A stretch of 64,000 bases of DNA from Leptotrichia sp. oral taxon 215 str. W9775 (GCF_000469505.1 NZ_KI272842.1:17780-81779), one strand, 5' to 3'; counted from the first letter of the stretch, positions 53,256-63,591 are shown. The notes: generated from the sequence alone by a model not told the origin. Program-made: numbers and translations.

Positions 53256-54482
53256 ATGAATAAATTTTTTAGCTTAACCGATACATTTAGCCAGCTGGTG
53301 GAAAAATATCCTGAAGCGATGGACTTCCTGGTGGCAAATGGATTTGAACAGTTTAAGAACAAGCAGATGTTTGATACAATGGGGAAAACAATAAGAATAG
53401 ATATGGCATTGAAATCAAAGAAGATAAATCCTGAACTGTTTGAAGAAAGACTGGTTGCATTTCTGGAAAAAGACAGTGCAATGGATATTTCCCTTGCAGA
53501 AAGCAAGAAGGATGCAACAGGAGATATTTTAATAGAAGGTGTGCTGCCTTGCCCTATAAGAATACCTTTACTGGAAGGAATAAAGGAATGGGTGGATGAC
53601 CAGAATGCAAAAAATGACTATAAGATAGCATATGAACTTCAGTCAGCAAACTTAGGACTTGACTGGGTAGTTGACAAGGTAAAGACAGGAGATGCGGATA
53701 AAGTGTCTGACGTTCTTCTTTCAGCAGGATTTGAACTGTTTTTTGATAAGGATCTTATGGGACATTTCATGGATGAGGGAATATTTGAAACATACCTTGA
53801 TGAAATGAACAAGGATTTCTGTAATGACAGGATTGATTTGAGGGATCCTAAAAAGAGATATGCAATAATGGGAGTTGTACCTGCAGTATTTCTTGTAAAT
53901 AAAGGGGTTCTTGGAGATAGAAAGGTGCCTGAAACATGGGCTGACATTTTAAGCGAGGAATTTGAAGATTCAGTAGCATTGCCAATGAATGACCTTGATT
54001 TATTCAATGCCCTTGTTATAAACATATACAAGGAATTCGGTTCAGAAGGAATTAAAAATCTGGTAAGATCATATAAGAAGAATCTGCACCCGGCACAAAT
54101 GGTAAAGGCAAAAGGAAAAAGCAAGGATGCTCCGGCAGTAAGTATAATTCCTTATTTCTTTACACAGATGCTTATGGGGGCGAGTGACCTTCAGGCAGTA
54201 TGGCCTAAGGATGGAGCATTGTTAAGTCCAATATTTATGATTACGAAAAAAGCAAAACAGGATAAAATAAAGCCATTTATTGACTTTTTCATGTCAGAAA
54301 AAATTGGAACACTGTTTTCAGCGAGCGGAAAATTCCCTTCAACAAATCCTAATGTTGATAACCATCTGGATGAAAACCAGACATTTAAATGGATTGGTTG
54401 GGACTTTATCCATAACAACGATGTTGGAGGCCTCGTAAGACAGTGCGAAAAAGAATTTAATGATGCAATAATGGAATTATAG
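53256..54482 (+). CDS. Substrate-binding-protein-like protein without signal peptide, with DUF1858-like N-terminus
   Basis: 408 aa. Residues of about 5-70 (TDTFSQLVEKYPEAMDFLVA and following) are a small helical domain of the DUF1858/ScdA-N type. From about residue 95 a type-2 periplasmic-binding fold follows: GVVPAVFLVNKGVLGD, PETWADILSEEFE and SIIPYFFTQMLMG resemble iron or thiamine ABC binding proteins. There is no signal peptide or lipobox, so it should be cytoplasmic, unusual for this fold. Cys99 in LPCPIR may be a ligand. AGAAGGAG precedes the ATG. Likely works with the next two genes. Confidence 0.7.
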   Translation: MNKFFSLTDTFSQLVEKYPEAMDFLVANGFEQFKNKQMFDTMGKTIRIDMALKSKKINPELFEERLVAFLEKDSAMDISLAESKKDATGDILIEGVLPCPIRIPLLEGIKEWVDDQNAKNDYKIAYELQSANLGLDWVVDKVKTGDADKVSDVLLSAGFELFFDKDLMGHFMDEGIFETYLDEMNKDFCNDRIDLRDPKKRYAIMGVVPAVFLVNKGVLGDRKVPETWADILSEEFEDSVALPMNDLDLFNALVINIYKEFGSEGIKNLVRSYKKNLHPAQMVKAKGKSKDAPAVSIIPYFFTQMLMGASDLQAVWPKDGALLSPIFMITKKAKQDKIKPFIDFFMSEKIGTLFSASGKFPSTNPNVDNHLDENQTFKWIGWDFIHNNDVGGLVRQCEKEFNDAIMEL

Positions 54483-54600
54483 AATGTAGATAGAATATAA
54501 ATAAATCTAAATAGGACATAGAATAATAAACAGGGAAGAAATAACTTCGTATTTAAAATAAAAGAGATTGTGAAAGAAGAAGTAACGGAAAGGAAAAATT

Positions 54601-55305
54601 ATGAATTTAGTAGTGTTTTCAGGACCACCATCATCAGGGAAGACAAGTGTTATACTAAAAACTGTTGATGCATTGAAACAGCAGGGAATATCAGTTGGAG
54701 TTGTAAAATTTGACTGTCTTTATACAGATGATGATATATTATATGAAAAAGCAGGAATTCCTGTGAAAAAAGGATTATCAGGAGCATTATGTCCAGACCA
54801 CTTTTTCGTATCGAATATTGAAGAGGTTGTACAGTGGGGAAGAAGTCTGGGACTTTCAATGCTTATTACTGAATCGGCAGGACTTTGTAACAGATGTTCG
54901 CCATATATTAAGGAAATAAAGGGAGTATGTGTCATAGACAACCTTTCAGGGATAAATACACCTAAAAAAATAGGACCGATGCTTAAGTCTGCGGATATTG
55001 TAATTATAACTAAAGGGGATATAGTTTCACAGGCTGAAAGGGAAGTATTTGCTTCAAGGGTAAATTCAGTAAATCCTACAGCAGTTACAATGCATGTGAA
55101 CGGACTTACAGGACAGGGAGCATATGAGCTGAGTACACTTCTTTATGAAAAGGAAAAGGAAATTGATACAGTTCAGGGAAAACAGCTTAGATTTCCTATG
55201 CCTTCAGCATTATGTTCATATTGCTTAGGAGAAACAAGAATCGGAGAAAAATATCAGATGGGAAATGTCAGAAAAATGAATTTAGGTGGTAACAGTAATG
55301 AATAA
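54601..55305 (+). CDS. SIMIBI GTPase, HypB/CobW-like, with paired cysteines
   Basis: 234 aa. P-loop GPPSSGKT at residues 8-15, a switch-like DCLYTDDD, LITESAGLC as Walker B region and TKGD as the guanine-specificity motif: the layout of HypB/UreG/CobW metallocentre GTPases. Two CxxC motifs (CNRC near residue 100, CSYC near 203) could bind a metal. It lies between the signal-less binding protein (118 bp upstream) and the ABC ATPase, with which it overlaps by 8 bases. A role in metal or cofactor insertion is inferred from the fold and cysteines. Confidence 0.72.
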   Translation: MNLVVFSGPPSSGKTSVILKTVDALKQQGISVGVVKFDCLYTDDDILYEKAGIPVKKGLSGALCPDHFFVSNIEEVVQWGRSLGLSMLITESAGLCNRCSPYIKEIKGVCVIDNLSGINTPKKIGPMLKSADIVIITKGDIVSQAEREVFASRVNSVNPTAVTMHVNGLTGQGAYELSTLLYEKEKEIDTVQGKQLRFPMPSALCSYCLGETRIGEKYQMGNVRKMNLGGNSNE

Positions 55306-56305
55306 GAATTTAATAGAAGGTATGAAAATAGAAGAACTTTTGACTAAATATCCTTTTGCAGAAGCTTTTTTCAGTGAAAATGCAATAGAAGTGGCAGGGT
55401 ATGAAGGTAAAACTTTTGCTGAATTTCTGGATAAATTTACTGAAGAAGAAATTGAAGATATGGCTCTTGATAAGGAGCTTCTGAAAAGAGGGCTTTCAGA
55501 ATATATAGAACAAATGAAGGCTTTTCTTGGAATGGAAGAGGAGAAAGGTGTAGAAGTATTGACAATACTTGCAGGACATGACAAGTCAGGAAATCCTGAA
55601 GGATTTGACAGGCTTGACATAAACAAGTCGGAAATAATTTCAATAGTAGGGCCTACAGGATCAGGAAAATCAAGATTACTTGCAGATATTGAATGGACAG
55701 CACAGAGGGACACTCCTACAAAGAGGGAAATACTTATAAATGGAGAACTTCCTGATAAAAAATGGCGTTTTTCCTCAAATAATAAATTAGTTGCCCAGCT
55801 GTCACAGAATATGAACTTTGTTATGGATTTGTCAGTAAAGGAATTTCTGGAACTGCATGCAAAAAGTAGAATGATTGAAAATATAGAGGAAGTTACAGCT
55901 AAAATAATAGCAGAAGCAAATAATCTGGCAGGAGAGCAGTTCAGGCTTGATACACCTGTGACAGCACTAAGTGGTGGTCAGTCGAGGGCACTAATGATAG
56001 CTGATACGGCTATATTGAGTTCTTCGCCTATCGTTCTGATAGATGAAATAGAAAATGCAGGAATTGACAGGAAAAAAGCACTTGATCTGCTTGTTTCATC
56101 TGACAAGATAGTTCTTATGGCAACTCATGATCCTACACTTGCACTGATTGCAAATAAACGTATTATAATAAAAAATGGTGGAATTGCTAAAATTATTGAA
56201 ACAAGTGAGGAAGAGAAAAAAATACTTTCAAAGCTTGAAGAAATGGATAATGTAATTCAGAGAATGAGAACAGATTTGAGATTGGGAAAAATATTGAGTG
56301 AATAA
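55298..56305 (+). CDS. ABC ATPase with DUF1858-like N-terminal domain
   Basis: 335 aa from ATG 55298. The N-terminal 80 residues (MKIEELLTKYPFAEAFFSEN and following) resemble the helical N-domain of the first gene in the cluster. The ABC domain has Walker A GPTGSGKS (118-125), signature ALSGGQSRA (about 223-231), Walker B IVLIDEIENAG and switch His in MATHDP. No permease is nearby, so this is probably a soluble ABC protein. AGGTGG stands 8 bases before the ATG, inside the GTPase gene. Confidence 0.75.
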   Translation: MNKNLIEGMKIEELLTKYPFAEAFFSENAIEVAGYEGKTFAEFLDKFTEEEIEDMALDKELLKRGLSEYIEQMKAFLGMEEEKGVEVLTILAGHDKSGNPEGFDRLDINKSEIISIVGPTGSGKSRLLADIEWTAQRDTPTKREILINGELPDKKWRFSSNNKLVAQLSQNMNFVMDLSVKEFLELHAKSRMIENIEEVTAKIIAEANNLAGEQFRLDTPVTALSGGQSRALMIADTAILSSSPIVLIDEIENAGIDRKKALDLLVSSDKIVLMATHDPTLALIANKRIIIKNGGIAKIIETSEEEKKILSKLEEMDNVIQRMRTDLRLGKILSE

Positions 56306-56349
56306 TAGAAAATAAAAGCAGAACATACATATTAGAAATAAAAATAGGA

Positions 56350-56410
56350 AAATCCAGTAATCTTTAAATATAAAGCTTTATAAGCTATTTGAGATTATTG
56401 GATTTTTTTT
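56350..56410 (+). terminator. Terminator of the SBP/GTPase/ATPase cluster
   Basis: AAATCCAGTAATCT pairs with AGATTATTGGATTT and a T run follows. Confidence 0.8.
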
Positions 56411-56539
56411 GTTTTTTTCACTCCCGCTTCTGACAAAGAGCCTAATTATTTTCAATTTCAAAAATTTCTGTACCGTACCTTTGTTGCGATGTCTAAGTGT
56501 TTTCAAAGAAAAGAGTTAATTTTTTTTTTAATGAAAAGA

Positions 56540-56568
56540 TTGAAAAAATTTCATTTTTGAGATATAAT
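56540..56568 (+). promoter_or_regulatory. Promoter of the autotransporter gene
   Basis: TTGAAA, 17 bp, TATAAT. The untranslated leader of about 145 nt is long and could hold post-transcriptional control; I see no known riboswitch in it. The remaining part of the gap (56413-56539) shows nothing recognisable. Confidence 0.7.
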
Positions 56569-56719
56569 TATAACGGAATTAAATGACTAAACTAAGGAAA
56601 CTTTAAAATTATATTTAGTACATAATATGAAGGTAACAGTAGGAAAAGTAGTTATCATAGCCACTTAAGTTATATAAGTTTAAATATTCTAAGGTCTATG
56701 AAAAGGAGAGAAATTGAAG

Positions 56720-59700
56720 ATGACAAACAATTTAAGAGGAATAAGAAAGGGTTTATGTGCATTTGCAAAGAAATGTAAGGGATTTAAATATACAGATTCA
56801 GCATTGATTACATTTTTAATTACAGGTGCAGTAAGTGTTTCCGGTAATCTTTTTTCAGCTGAAAAAGACGGGAATATTGGAAATCAGAAACAGATACTTT
56901 CCACAGATATAAAAGACTTTAATGTTTTGTTAAAGGAAGCAAGAAAAGAAAATGATAAACTGATAAAGAAGTCAAATTTTGAACTTGTTAAGCTTATGGA
57001 ACAGGGAGACCATGTTGTAAAAGCTCCTTGGAGCAGCTGGCAATTTGGGACTAACGGATTTTTCAACAAATGGGGAGGAACTTATAAAGGAAGAGGAGAT
57101 AAAAAATCTGAAATTTATAATTTTCAAAGAGACAACACAATGAAAAGATTTTTATATCCTGCAAGTGAGGCTCCAAGTTCAAGTGTAAAATATGAATTAA
57201 CAGACTTATTAATAGAAGAAGAAGAAAAATCTAAAATAATAGTAAATGCAGCTATAAGACCGAATTTAATAGATAAAGAACCACCTAAGTTACAGTTGCC
57301 AACAGTAACAGCACCTAATTCACGAGCACTGGGTTTAACATTGAACTCACCAAAAGCCATAGAAATATCAAGTGTGAAAGCACCAGATATGGATATTAGT
57401 ATAGTAAATCCAAATGCAAGTCCATTTTCAGATTTTTTTTGGGGATGGTTAGAGGGAGTATCAATAGCGGCAGCTCAGATTAATGATGAAAGTAGACCTG
57501 TATGGAAAGAAGCACGTCGTCCAATGATGCAGAATATCGATATTACTGGAGGAGTATTTTGGTCAGGAGTAAAACCAGATGGGACAGCATTTGAAGGTTC
57601 TGGATTTTCAGGAGCTTCACAGGATACAACAGTTTATAATGCTACAAATTTTGTTTCAAGTAGAGATTATGATAAAAGACATCAAACTATAATTAACTCA
57701 TATGATGGTAGGTGGTCAGGAAGACCTGGAAATAAAATAACAGGTGGAACATACTATGTTAGAGGTAGAGATAATACACCGACTGCTCAGGGGGTTGGTT
57801 TTGTAAGTGGAAAAGGAACTGGAACTGCAGCATTCCATGTAGTAGGAGATGTTGATATAAAAAATGTAACAGTTAATTTATATAATAGAGCTGCCTTCAT
57901 TAATGCAGAAGCATTTAGAGGTGGAAGTGTAAAAATGGAAGATGTAACTGTAAATATATTAGAAGATAATAACACAGTTTTTAATATACAAGGTAAAGGT
58001 GATGGTGCGTACCAAGATTCTAAATATTTTAGTGGTGGGAAATTTTCAACATCGCTTACAGGAAATACTAATATCCGTGTTGGAACAAAGGACAATACTA
58101 TTTATGCTATGAAGAATTATGCTGGAGGATTAAGAATTGAAAATAAAGGAGAAATAGTTTTTGATGGAGCATCCAATATAGGATTTTCAGTTTTAACTTG
58201 GGTTCCTGATAAATCAAAATATATTGCTGGGGAATATCCAAATTATGTAAATGGAGGAAACCAAGGAGAAGGAAGTTTAGATAAGTATATACCTTATATA
58301 AAATTATCAGCAGATAAACCGATGAAATTTTATGGAGATGAAAATGTTGGAATATTCTTTAACACAAAAAATGATAATATCGCACATAATAAAGGAATAC
58401 ATCAAGGATATTTTGAGTTATATTTTGATATAGGAAGTAAATTAGATTTTGATTCAAGTGCAGTGCAAAAAGAAGCAGGAAGACTAAATAAAGTTGGGTA
58501 TACATCTACAACAGTGGATGGAAATGTTGGGGTATATGCTATCTCCGGACAAAGACAAGGAGTAGATTATAACAGTTTAGCAAAAAGTAGTGTAAGATAT
58601 AATGCTATTGATGGAAGTACAACTAAACCTTATCTTAACTTCCTTGAAAAAGATCCTATTCATAATTTAAACTTTGATAAATTTAATATTACTTTTGGAA
58701 AGTATGCAAAAAATGGATTTATGTTTTTAGCAAAAAATGGAACAGTCATTGATATACAAGAAGGAACACAAAGTGATTTTTCTGATGGAATAAATGGAAT
58801 AAGTACAGTGGAAGCAGATACGGGAACGAAAACTATTATAACCTATGCTGAAGGAAAATGGACTGCTAACGGGACAGGATTAACAGAATTAACAGGAACT
58901 GATTTAGAAAATAAACCAACAGAAATCATAGTTGATAAAAAATTACATATGGTTAGTAAAGAAGGAGTAGCTTTTTTTGCAAAAGATGGTGGAAAAATAA
59001 CTGTGAAAAAAGATGCAGAAGCAAGAGGATATAAATCAGTTCTTGCCTATGCAGAAGCAGGAACAGTGGATATAAGTTCTAATATTAAAGCACAAGATGA
59101 GAATGTAATAACACTTAGTGAAAAATATCAAAATATAGGAGCCTATACTAAAAATGGAGGAACAATAACTGTTGAAGGAAATGCAACTATCAATGGATTG
59201 GCTGCATTAGCAGATGGAGTAAACGCAAAAGTTTATTTGAATGGAACAGATAATATTGTCAACACAGGTACAGGAGGAGGATTGTTTGCTACTAATGGAG
59301 GAATAGTAGAATTCAATGGAGGAACTATTGTAAATAAAGATAATAGTTTAGCAAGAGGATTATCCCAAAATGACCATGATGCTGTAACACCTTTCCATGT
59401 AGAAAATAGTGGAAAAATTATCTTTAAAAATGGAGCTGCTACAAATATAGAAATGTATGATGGAATTCTTGTTTCTGGTGAAGATAGTGATTACACAATT
59501 GGAACTGGTGGAACTAACAAATATCAAGGAATGAGTAATGTAAAAGTTAAATTAATGAAAGACGGGGTAAATCTGGGAATATTTAAAAATCTAGATCTTA
59601 CTTGGGCAGGGAATAGTGGTTTAACGACATTTACCAATGGACTTTTAGCAATACCTAAATTTGGAGCTTTAAATACAAATGGAAAATCATTTAAAACTAC

Positions 59701-62700
59701 ATTAGTAGAAGGGAAATTAACTATTGATAGCAATGTGGATTTAACAGATACTTCTGATAAATTCAACGGTATCCTAATGGAAAGAGAATTAGTTACAATA
59801 AATTCTGGAAAAACAGTTACAGGTAATGGCAAAGGACTTTCTATGGGTTCTAATGCAGGAGCAGCAAATAACTTAGAATCTGGGTACATAAATAAAGGAA
59901 CTGTCGATATAACAGGTGGGACATCATCATCAGGTGTAGCTGGAATAAATGTTAGTTATGGACAAATTTTAAATGATACAACAGGTCTTGTAAAAGTTGA
60001 TAATGGTGCTGGACTTTATGGTACTAATGGAAGTAAGATTGTAAATAAAGGAACAGTTACAGTTACAGGAAGTGGTACAGGAGTAGCAGGCTTAGGAAAA
60101 GGAAATTCTACACCAGCTATAACTTATGGAAATGGAAAAGTTGAAATTGTAAATGAAGGTACAATAAATATTGCAGGAGCAAATTCAACCGCTATCTATG
60201 CAGAAAATAATAATGGTGTAGCTCAATCAGATGTTACTATAACTAATAATAAATCATTAGCTTTAGGGGATAATAGTGTTGGAATTGTATTGAAGAGCAG
60301 CTCTGGAGTTGGTGGATTAATTAATGTAAGTGGTACAGGAAATTCAGATATAAAAGTTGGAACAAATGGTTTTGGAATATATGCAGAAGACAGTAATGTA
60401 ACTTTAAATACTGACTATGGTATAGAAACTGGTGATAATGGAGTAGGAATTTATACAAAAGGAAGCTCAACAGTAGGAAATGCGAAAATATTAAATTATA
60501 AATATTCTGGAAGTACAGCAGGAAGTGGAATAGCTACTTTATATTCCGGGGCAAATGCAACTAATAATCTAAATATTAATTTAGATAACAGTACAAATAC
60601 AACAGCAGGTATGGTCGGAATTTTCGCTAATGGTGGAGGAAACTTTACAAATACAGGTAACATAGTAGGAACTTCTAATGCAGCTGAATTTGGAATAGTT
60701 GCAGATAATAATACTGATGTAATTAATAATGGAAATATAACATTAGGGAATGCAAGTATTTTAGCTAAGGGTAATGTAGGAATATATGTAAAAACAGTAA
60801 ATAACATTACAAATACAGGAAGTATATTAGTTGGAGATAATTCAATAGCCCTATATGGTTATGGAGTAAATCATACAAATGGAAATATATCAGTTGGCAA
60901 TAATGGTATAGGAATTTTTTCGCAAGGAGGAAATGTTTCACTGACAGCTGGAACATTAACAGTTGGTGCAAATAAAGCAGTAGGAGTATTTACAGCAGGA
61001 ACGAATCAAACTATAACAAGTACAAATTCTATGACAATAGGAGATGCCTCTTATGGATTTGTAATAAAGGGGGTAGGACATAATTTAATAGCTAATAATG
61101 GTACAGTTACATTAGGAAATGATTCTGTATTTGCTTATTCAGACAAAACTGGAACAATGACAAACCGTACACAATTAGTATCAACAGGAAGTGGAAATTA
61201 TGGATTGTATTCAGCAGGAAATATAAAAAATTTAGCTGACATTAATTTTGCTTCAGGAATAGGAAATGTTGGAATATATAGTACAGGTGGAACAGCAGTA
61301 AATGGTGATACAGGACTAGGAATAAGACCAAGAATAATCGTGAATGGAACAGACAGTACAAACAAATTTTATGGAATAGGAATGGCTGCTGGATATTATG
61401 ATGAAGAGAATAAGATATTAAAAAATACAGGAAATATCGTGAATTATGGAACAATAGATGTATTAAAAAGTGAAAGTATAGGAATGTATGCTGTTGGTAA
61501 TGGTTCTACTGCAAAAAATTATGGAACAATTAATCTAAGTGGAAAAAACACTGTTGGAATGTATTTAGATCAAGGTGCAACAGGTGAAAATTACGGAACA
61601 ATAAAAAGTGTCCCTAATGCAACAAATGATGGAATAAAGGGAGTAGTTGCATTAAATGGATCTATATTTAAGAATTATGGTCAAATTATTATAGATTCTC
61701 CAAATGCCACAGGATACTATTATGTTAATACACAAAATTATGACAATCAAGGAGGAACTATAACTGTATCTGGAGATAATTCAAAAGAAACAGATACAGC
61801 AAGTCAAAGTAATACGACAAAAAGAGCAAAAGGAATTGAAATAAAAGTAGAAATAGTTCCTAGTGGTGGCTCATCAACAGCAACTGTTATTAGAAATGGA
61901 ACAGCCGTAAAACCAATTGCTATTGATACAAATATAGCTTCTCCAACTGCAACAAAACTAACAGTAGGAGATACAACTTTGGATTTAAGTAGCAGACTTT
62001 CAAGCATGCCAAATATGTCAAGAGGTTCAGAAATAGGGATGTATGTGGATACATCAGGAATAAACTACACAAATCCTATTCAAGGTTTGGATAAATTAAC
62101 AAACTTGAAAGCAGTGAATTTGATATTTGGAACTGAAGCCTCTGAGTACACAACTGAAAAAGATATTGAGATAGGACAAAATATATTAAAGCCATATAAT
62201 GATGTAATAAGGGATGTAAGTTCAGCAAGAGGTGGAAAAGTTGAATTTTTAATGAATTCAAGTAATTTAACTTGGATAGCAACAGCTACTCAAAATGTTG
62301 ATTTGACAATAGCAAGATTGTATTTATCCAAAAGACCTTATACAACATTTGCAAAAGAAAAAGACACCTATAATTTTATGGATGGCTTGGAACAAAGATA
62401 TGGGGTTGAAAAAGAAGGAACAAGAGAAAGAGAATTGTTTAAAAAGATAAATAAACTAGGACTTAACAAGATTGAACAAAAGTTATTTGTACAAGCAATA
62501 GATGAAATGATGGGACACCAGTATGCAAATGTACAGCAGAGAATCAACGAAACAGGAAATATGCTTGATAAAGAGTTTAAATATCTTAAAAATGAATGGA
62601 GAAATCCAACAAAAGATAATAACAAAATCAAAGTATTCGGAATGAAAAACGAATACAAAACAGATACAGCAGGAATAATAGATTATACAAGTGATGCTTA

Positions 62701-63466
62701 CGGAGTAGCTTACGTTCATGAAAATGAGACTGTTAAGTTAGGAAACAGCTCAGGATGGTATGCCGGAGCAGTGACAAACAGATTCAAGTTTAAGGATATA
62801 GGAAAATCAAAAGAAAATCAGACTATGTTAAAGGCAGGAATCTTTAAAACAATGTCACCAATGACAGACCATAACGGTTCATTAAGATGGACAGTTGCAG
62901 GGGATGTATTTGTAGGAAGAAATGAAATGAAACGTAAATTCCTGGTGGTAGATGAAGTATTTAATGCCAAATCAGATTATACATCATATGGAGCGGCATT
63001 TAAGACGGATTTAGGTTATGACATAAGAATGAGCGAAAGAACACATTTAAGACCTTATGGATCATTGAAGCTGGAATATGGAAGATTTAATGATATAAGG
63101 GAAGATGATGGAGAAATAAGACTGGAGGTTGAAGGAAACGACTACTTCTCGGTAAAACCTGAAGTTGGACTGGAATTTAAATATGTACAGCCTTTAGCAG
63201 TAAAGACACAATTATCAGTAGGAGTGTCAGCAGCATATGAAAACGAACTTGGAAAAGTAGGAGATGTAAATAACAGTGCAAAAGTAAGATTTACAGATGC
63301 TGAAAAATTTGGAATAAGAGGAGAAAAGGAAGATAGAAGAGGAAACGGGAAATTTGACCTTAATATTGGAATTGACAACACAAGATTTGGAGTAACAGTA
63401 AACGCCGGATACGACACAAAAGGCCACAATGTAAGAGGTGGAATAGGATTCAGGGCAATTTACTAA
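56720..63466 (+). CDS. Large type V autotransporter adhesin-like protein
   Basis: 2,248 aa, outer membrane/surface. The N-terminus (basic start, hydrophobic segment about 28-46, then SAEKDGN) is the extended signal and the autotransporter N-terminal region common in fusobacteria, with a conserved FFWGWLEGV near residue 240. The passenger is rich in Gly, Asn and Thr and built of degenerate beta-helix units such as GNISVGNNGIGIF and GTVTLGNDSVFAY. From about residue 1969 the beta-barrel domain begins, ending in the required terminal aromatic (GIGFRAIY). The TTG at 56714 crowds the ribosome site GGAGAG; ATG 56720 fits better. Target of adhesion unknown. Confidence 0.92.
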   Translation: MTNNLRGIRKGLCAFAKKCKGFKYTDSALITFLITGAVSVSGNLFSAEKDGNIGNQKQILSTDIKDFNVLLKEARKENDKLIKKSNFELVKLMEQGDHVVKAPWSSWQFGTNGFFNKWGGTYKGRGDKKSEIYNFQRDNTMKRFLYPASEAPSSSVKYELTDLLIEEEEKSKIIVNAAIRPNLIDKEPPKLQLPTVTAPNSRALGLTLNSPKAIEISSVKAPDMDISIVNPNASPFSDFFWGWLEGVSIAAAQINDESRPVWKEARRPMMQNIDITGGVFWSGVKPDGTAFEGSGFSGASQDTTVYNATNFVSSRDYDKRHQTIINSYDGRWSGRPGNKITGGTYYVRGRDNTPTAQGVGFVSGKGTGTAAFHVVGDVDIKNVTVNLYNRAAFINAEAFRGGSVKMEDVTVNILEDNNTVFNIQGKGDGAYQDSKYFSGGKFSTSLTGNTNIRVGTKDNTIYAMKNYAGGLRIENKGEIVFDGASNIGFSVLTWVPDKSKYIAGEYPNYVNGGNQGEGSLDKYIPYIKLSADKPMKFYGDENVGIFFNTKNDNIAHNKGIHQGYFELYFDIGSKLDFDSSAVQKEAGRLNKVGYTSTTVDGNVGVYAISGQRQGVDYNSLAKSSVRYNAIDGSTTKPYLNFLEKDPIHNLNFDKFNITFGKYAKNGFMFLAKNGTVIDIQEGTQSDFSDGINGISTVEADTGTKTIITYAEGKWTANGTGLTELTGTDLENKPTEIIVDKKLHMVSKEGVAFFAKDGGKITVKKDAEARGYKSVLAYAEAGTVDISSNIKAQDENVITLSEKYQNIGAYTKNGGTITVEGNATINGLAALADGVNAKVYLNGTDNIVNTGTGGGLFATNGGIVEFNGGTIVNKDNSLARGLSQNDHDAVTPFHVENSGKIIFKNGAATNIEMYDGILVSGEDSDYTIGTGGTNKYQGMSNVKVKLMKDGVNLGIFKNLDLTWAGNSGLTTFTNGLLAIPKFGALNTNGKSFKTTLVEGKLTIDSNVDLTDTSDKFNGILMERELVTINSGKTVTGNGKGLSMGSNAGAANNLESGYINKGTVDITGGTSSSGVAGINVSYGQILNDTTGLVKVDNGAGLYGTNGSKIVNKGTVTVTGSGTGVAGLGKGNSTPAITYGNGKVEIVNEGTINIAGANSTAIYAENNNGVAQSDVTITNNKSLALGDNSVGIVLKSSSGVGGLINVSGTGNSDIKVGTNGFGIYAEDSNVTLNTDYGIETGDNGVGIYTKGSSTVGNAKILNYKYSGSTAGSGIATLYSGANATNNLNINLDNSTNTTAGMVGIFANGGGNFTNTGNIVGTSNAAEFGIVADNNTDVINNGNITLGNASILAKGNVGIYVKTVNNITNTGSILVGDNSIALYGYGVNHTNGNISVGNNGIGIFSQGGNVSLTAGTLTVGANKAVGVFTAGTNQTITSTNSMTIGDASYGFVIKGVGHNLIANNGTVTLGNDSVFAYSDKTGTMTNRTQLVSTGSGNYGLYSAGNIKNLADINFASGIGNVGIYSTGGTAVNGDTGLGIRPRIIVNGTDSTNKFYGIGMAAGYYDEENKILKNTGNIVNYGTIDVLKSESIGMYAVGNGSTAKNYGTINLSGKNTVGMYLDQGATGENYGTIKSVPNATNDGIKGVVALNGSIFKNYGQIIIDSPNATGYYYVNTQNYDNQGGTITVSGDNSKETDTASQSNTTKRAKGIEIKVEIVPSGGSSTATVIRNGTAVKPIAIDTNIASPTATKLTVGDTTLDLSSRLSSMPNMSRGSEIGMYVDTSGINYTNPIQGLDKLTNLKAVNLIFGTEASEYTTEKDIEIGQNILKPYNDVIRDVSSARGGKVEFLMNSSNLTWIATATQNVDLTIARLYLSKRPYTTFAKEKDTYNFMDGLEQRYGVEKEGTRERELFKKINKLGLNKIEQKLFVQAIDEMMGHQYANVQQRINETGNMLDKEFKYLKNEWRNPTKDNNKIKVFGMKNEYKTDTAGIIDYTSDAYGVAYVHENETVKLGNSSGWYAGAVTNRFKFKDIGKSKENQTMLKAGIFKTMSPMTDHNGSLRWTVAGDVFVGRNEMKRKFLVVDEVFNAKSDYTSYGAAFKTDLGYDIRMSERTHLRPYGSLKLEYGRFNDIREDDGEIRLEVEGNDYFSVKPEVGLEFKYVQPLAVKTQLSVGVSAAYENELGKVGDVNNSAKVRFTDAEKFGIRGEKEDRRGNGKFDLNIGIDNTRFGVTVNAGYDTKGHNVRGGIGFRAIY

Positions 63467-63513
63467 TAAAATAATAATCAAAAAAATAAGGCTATCTCAA
63501 AAGGTAAAATACA

Positions 63514-63591
63514 GGGATTGTCTCAAAATAGTAAAACTTAAATATAATATAAAAAAACTACATTTTTTCATTTTCTTTTTGAGACATCCCC
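63514..63591. repeat. Short copy of the palindromic repeat, probable terminator
   Basis: GGGATTGTCTCAAAA and TTTTTGAGACATCCCC are inverted ends around an AT-rich centre containing TAAATATAATATA and ACTACATTTTTTCATTT. That centre matches the left half of the 48917-49145 element. A further half copy of the end (GGCTATCTCAAAAGGTAAAA) stands at 63490. It follows the autotransporter gene by about 50 bp and can form a terminator-like hairpin. Confidence 0.65.

Noticed and set aside
53639..54124. 161-codon minus-strand frame inside the binding-protein-like gene
   Set aside because: Shadow of the plus-strand gene, with no independent signals.
60000..61700. Regularly spaced repeats that might be a CRISPR array
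   Set aside because: They are degenerate in-frame protein repeats of the autotransporter passenger, not identical DNA repeats with spacers.
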